NCBI GenBank assembly: GCA_900548255.1
Contig: URKH01000055.1
Span: 1-14,403, forward strand
Length of the DNA stretch: 14,403 nt
DNA from: an uncultured Collinsella sp.
GTDB taxonomy: Bacteria; Actinomycetota; Coriobacteriia; Coriobacteriales; Coriobacteriaceae
Direction: 5' to 3'
This document shows, in pieces, positions 12,048 through 14,403 of this stretch; within the stretch, counting starts at the first letter, position 1, and every line of letters starts with the position of its first letter. The notes beneath the pieces were generated by a model. That model saw only the letters and a list, made by a program, of their open reading frames with translations, had not been told where the DNA came from and searched no databases. The position numbers and the translations under genes were made by a program.

Positions 12048-14247
12048 ACTCGCTTGGGGCAACGTCCGCCGCGCCGGCCGCGACTACCTCGTCTACCTTT
12101 TGACGCTCACCCTGGGCGTCACGGTCTTCTATGCTTTTAACACCATCTCGATGCAGGTCGACATCGCCGGAATCGATGAAGAGGGCTTGGCGCAGGTTAT
12201 GGGCAGCATGCTCGGCGACCTGACGTACTTTTTGGCCGGTGTCATGGCCTTTTTAATGGTGTATGCCAATAACTTCATCATGAAACGCCGCAAGAAGGAG
12301 TTTGGCCTGTACCAGGTGCTCGGCATGGGGCGCGGGCGCGTCGCCACTATCATGGCGCTCGAGACGGTGATTGTCTCGGTGGTGGCCTTTGTCGCCGGCA
12401 TTGTGCTGGGTGTGGGACTCTCCCAGCTCATGACGTTCTTTACGGCCTCGCTCTTTAAGACACAGATCGCCAATTTCCACTTCTTTTTCTCGATGCATGC
12501 GTTCAATCTGACCCTTGTCTGCATGCTCGTAATGTTTGTGCTCACGCTACTGCTGAACCTTCGCGCCGTGCGTCGCACCAAACTCATCGAGCTTATGGGT
12601 GCCGAGCGTCGCAACGAGAGCATCAAGACACGCAACCCCTGGATAGCGATTGCCATCTTTGTCGTGGGCGCGGTGCTGGTGGGCGTGGCCTATTACCGTC
12701 TGCTACGTGATGGGTTCCCGCTAACCGCGACGGACAGCAAGCTGCAAGAGGCCATGAACCAGTTTGGTATTACGACCGCTATGGTTACCGTGGGCACCTT
12801 TGCCCTGTTCTGGGGACTCTCGGGCATGCTCATCAAGCTGCTGCAGAGCCTGCGCGGCGTGTATTGGCGCGGCCTCAACATGTTTACCGTGCGCCAGCTT
12901 GCGGCGAAGGTTAATACGGTGTGCTTTTCGATGGGCGTCATCGCGATGCTCCTGTTTTTGGCCATCACCTCGGTGACGTGCGGTATGTCAATTGCCAACG
13001 TGATGAATGAAAACCTGGAGCGCTATAACCCTGTTGACGTGTCTCAGACGTATGTCTATTACACGCCCGATACGCTCGACTACTACAAAGGGTACAAAGG
13101 GTATGTCAATCCGTCTGAGGCCGATCGCATGGTGTTGGCCGATACAACGGTCGATTTGTACCCTGCATGGCACGGCAAGGGCAAGTCGGCGGACAACAAC
13201 GACGAGACCGGCAAGAAGGTCGATATCGCCGATGTTGCCGGTGAGCATGTGCAGATCGATTCGTATCTGAGTTACCCATTTGGCGGCTCGAATCCTTCGG
13301 TGACCCCAAGTGAGATGTGCAAGACCATGGGCGAAAAGCTTCCCAAGGCGTTCGGGGGTAGCAATGCCGATACGATGGGTCTGTTTGTGACGCCGGCGAG
13401 CCAGTACAACAAACTGCGTCAGATGATGGGCGAGGAGCCGGTGAGCATTGGCCGCGACCAGTATCTGCTCACGTGTGATATGGGCGGCGAGCTGGTCGAG
13501 CTGTACACCAAGTATATGGCTGACGGCCATGCCCTTACCTTGGGCGGGCATACGCTCAAGCCCGCAACCGATAAGTCGGACGAAGATACGGCGGCCATCG
13601 CCAACTCGGCGATGGGCAGTAATCCGGGTACCGTCGTCGTTGCCGACGAACTGTTGTCCCAACTTAATCTGCAGCCGTATTCCAGTAGCCTGCTCGTTAA
13701 CTACAAACAGGGGATGGATACGACCGAGGCAGACGAGAGCATTAAATACACTTTGCTCGACAATCTGCTCGTTGACGGCAAAGAGCCGGGGGTGTGGGGA
13801 ACCTTCATCACACGCTCCGAGATGTACACGCAAGCAGCGCAAATGAACGGTCTTATTAGCTACCTAGCCATCTACATCGGCTTTGTATTGGTCGTTGCAT
13901 GCGCGGCGATACTGTCGATCCAGCAGCTCTCCAATGTGGCCGACGGCAGCCGCAGCTATCGTGTGCTGGCACAGATCGGCTGCGACGACCGCCAGATCCG
14001 CCATTCGGTGATGGCGCAGCAAGCGGTATTCTTCCTGTTCCCGCTGGCAGTGGGCCTGGCGCACTCCTTTGTGGCACTTAAGGTGATCATCGAGCTGGTG
14101 AGCATTTTCGGAAATATGAGCATCGGCGGCACCGTGGGCCTCACCTGTGCAATCTTCCTGGCAGCATACGGTGGCTACTTCCTGGTGACGTACCTCATGA
14201 GCGCCGGCATGGTACAAGCTGCCATCGCCACCCGCTACAGCGAGTAG
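12037..14247 (+). CDS. BceB-type ABC transporter permease (FtsX domains)
   Basis: Integral membrane partner of the preceding ATPase. The 736-residue protein has the BceB layout of ten hydrophobic segments: about 17-38, 62-82, 105-135, 156-176, 201-220, 244-268, 295-320, then a large external domain (about 325-602), and three C-terminal segments at about 605-627, 659-680 and 698-722. FtsX-type features are seen after TM2 (KKEFGLYQVLGMGRGRV) and after TM8 (RSYRVLAQIGCDDRQI), the cytoplasmic coupling regions. The external domain of nearly 280 residues is larger than the roughly 200 usual for BceB and is likely the ligand-sensing part. ATG 12037 is chosen because GAGGG lies just upstream. A role in antimicrobial-peptide resistance follows from the family; the actual ligand is unknown. 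Confidence 0.92.
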   Translation: MLCKLAWGNVRRAGRDYLVYLLTLTLGVTVFYAFNTISMQVDIAGIDEEGLAQVMGSMLGDLTYFLAGVMAFLMVYANNFIMKRRKKEFGLYQVLGMGRGRVATIMALETVIVSVVAFVAGIVLGVGLSQLMTFFTASLFKTQIANFHFFFSMHAFNLTLVCMLVMFVLTLLLNLRAVRRTKLIELMGAERRNESIKTRNPWIAIAIFVVGAVLVGVAYYRLLRDGFPLTATDSKLQEAMNQFGITTAMVTVGTFALFWGLSGMLIKLLQSLRGVYWRGLNMFTVRQLAAKVNTVCFSMGVIAMLLFLAITSVTCGMSIANVMNENLERYNPVDVSQTYVYYTPDTLDYYKGYKGYVNPSEADRMVLADTTVDLYPAWHGKGKSADNNDETGKKVDIADVAGEHVQIDSYLSYPFGGSNPSVTPSEMCKTMGEKLPKAFGGSNADTMGLFVTPASQYNKLRQMMGEEPVSIGRDQYLLTCDMGGELVELYTKYMADGHALTLGGHTLKPATDKSDEDTAAIANSAMGSNPGTVVVADELLSQLNLQPYSSSLLVNYKQGMDTTEADESIKYTLLDNLLVDGKEPGVWGTFITRSEMYTQAAQMNGLISYLAIYIGFVLVVACAAILSIQQLSNVADGSRSYRVLAQIGCDDRQIRHSVMAQQAVFFLFPLAVGLAHSFVALKVIIELVSIFGNMSIGGTVGLTCAIFLAAYGGYFLVTYLMSAGMVQAAIATRYSE

Positions 14248-14283
14248 CAAGCGGGCAAAACCGTCGCAAAATCAGAGCGAATA

Positions 14284-14325
14284 ACCGCCGCGAAGGGAGT
14301 CCAGCTCCCTTCGCGGCGGTATTTT
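14284..14325 (+). terminator. Intrinsic terminator after the transporter operon
   Basis: A perfect 16-bp, very G+C-rich stem (14284-14299 with 14305-14320) closes on TCCAG and is followed by ATTTT on the plus strand. It lies 36 bp after the permease stop codon, so the ATPase-permease unit ends here and no further co-transcribed gene follows directly. Confidence 0.92.
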
Positions 14326-14376
14326 GCGTATCTAGAGCATCTCAGATGCAAGTGAGTAGGCTTTTTTGGATCTGCC

Positions 14377-14398
14377 GAGCACATCACGACAAGTGCTC
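14377..14398. repeat. Small inverted repeat at the window end
   Basis: GAGCAC (14377-14382) and GTGCTC (14393-14398) form a 6-bp dyad around a 10-base centre. With no gene visible after 14247 and the window ending here, its role cannot be judged; it may belong to a downstream gene or repeat element. Confidence 0.4.
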
Positions 14399-14403
14399 AA
14401 TAA

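Noticed and set aside
12988..13842. 284-codon minus-strand open frame across the permease
   Set aside because: Antisense shadow of the external domain of the permease; no start signal or recognisable domain.

Overview
This 14.4 kb stretch looks like ordinary chromosome of an actinobacterium of the class Coriobacteriia, most likely Collinsella or a close relative. That assignment is my inference. It rests on the fairly high G+C, the strong G/C preference at third codon positions, a Firmicutes-type (type 2) GalT beside a GHMP galactokinase, and anaerobe-type genes such as an FprA-like flavodiiron protein. No phage, plasmid, CRISPR, rRNA or tRNA signature is visible.

Layout from left to right. 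(1) 1-101: a 19-bp perfect inverted repeat, then the terminator of the galactose genes. (2) 152-2976, minus strand: galK then galT, start and stop codons overlapping, for the Leloir pathway. (3) 2977-3314: a divergent control region with three copies of a LacI-type operator. (4) 3315-4346, plus: the LacI-family regulator that probably binds those sites. (5) 4476-5636, plus: an FprA-type flavodiiron protein with its own promoter and a strong terminator. (6) 5698-6501, minus: a DeoR-family sugar-phosphate regulator, divergent from (7) 6837-7694, plus: a class II ketose-bisphosphate aldolase closer to GatY/KbaY (tagatose-bisphosphate) than to classical FbaA; the 335-bp region between them is full of repeats and dyads. 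(8) 7695-8016: a nested palindrome of about 125 bp around a terminator, followed by a decayed second copy. (9) 8017-9635, minus: an AraC-family regulator and a HAD phosphatase, lower in G+C than their neighbours. (10) 9636-10123: mostly non-coding, with a possible gene remnant. (11) 10124-11113, minus: one open frame joining a MutT-like Nudix domain to a Vsr mismatch endonuclease. (12) 11262-14247, plus: a BceAB-type peptide-resistance ABC transporter (ATPase and ten-TM permease) with a strong terminator. (13) 14321-14403: a short tail with a small inverted repeat.

How the genes fit together: the left half is sugar catabolism (galactose phosphorylation and uridylyl transfer; ketose-bisphosphate cleavage), each unit facing its own divergently transcribed regulator with repeated operators between them. 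The right half is stress-related: dNTP sanitation plus mismatch nicking in one polypeptide, and a transporter of the family that removes cell-wall-active peptides. The most unusual items are the MutT-Vsr fusion, the nested palindrome with its decayed copy, the three-operator LacI/gal switch, and the AraC gene whose predicted transcription start falls on its start codon.
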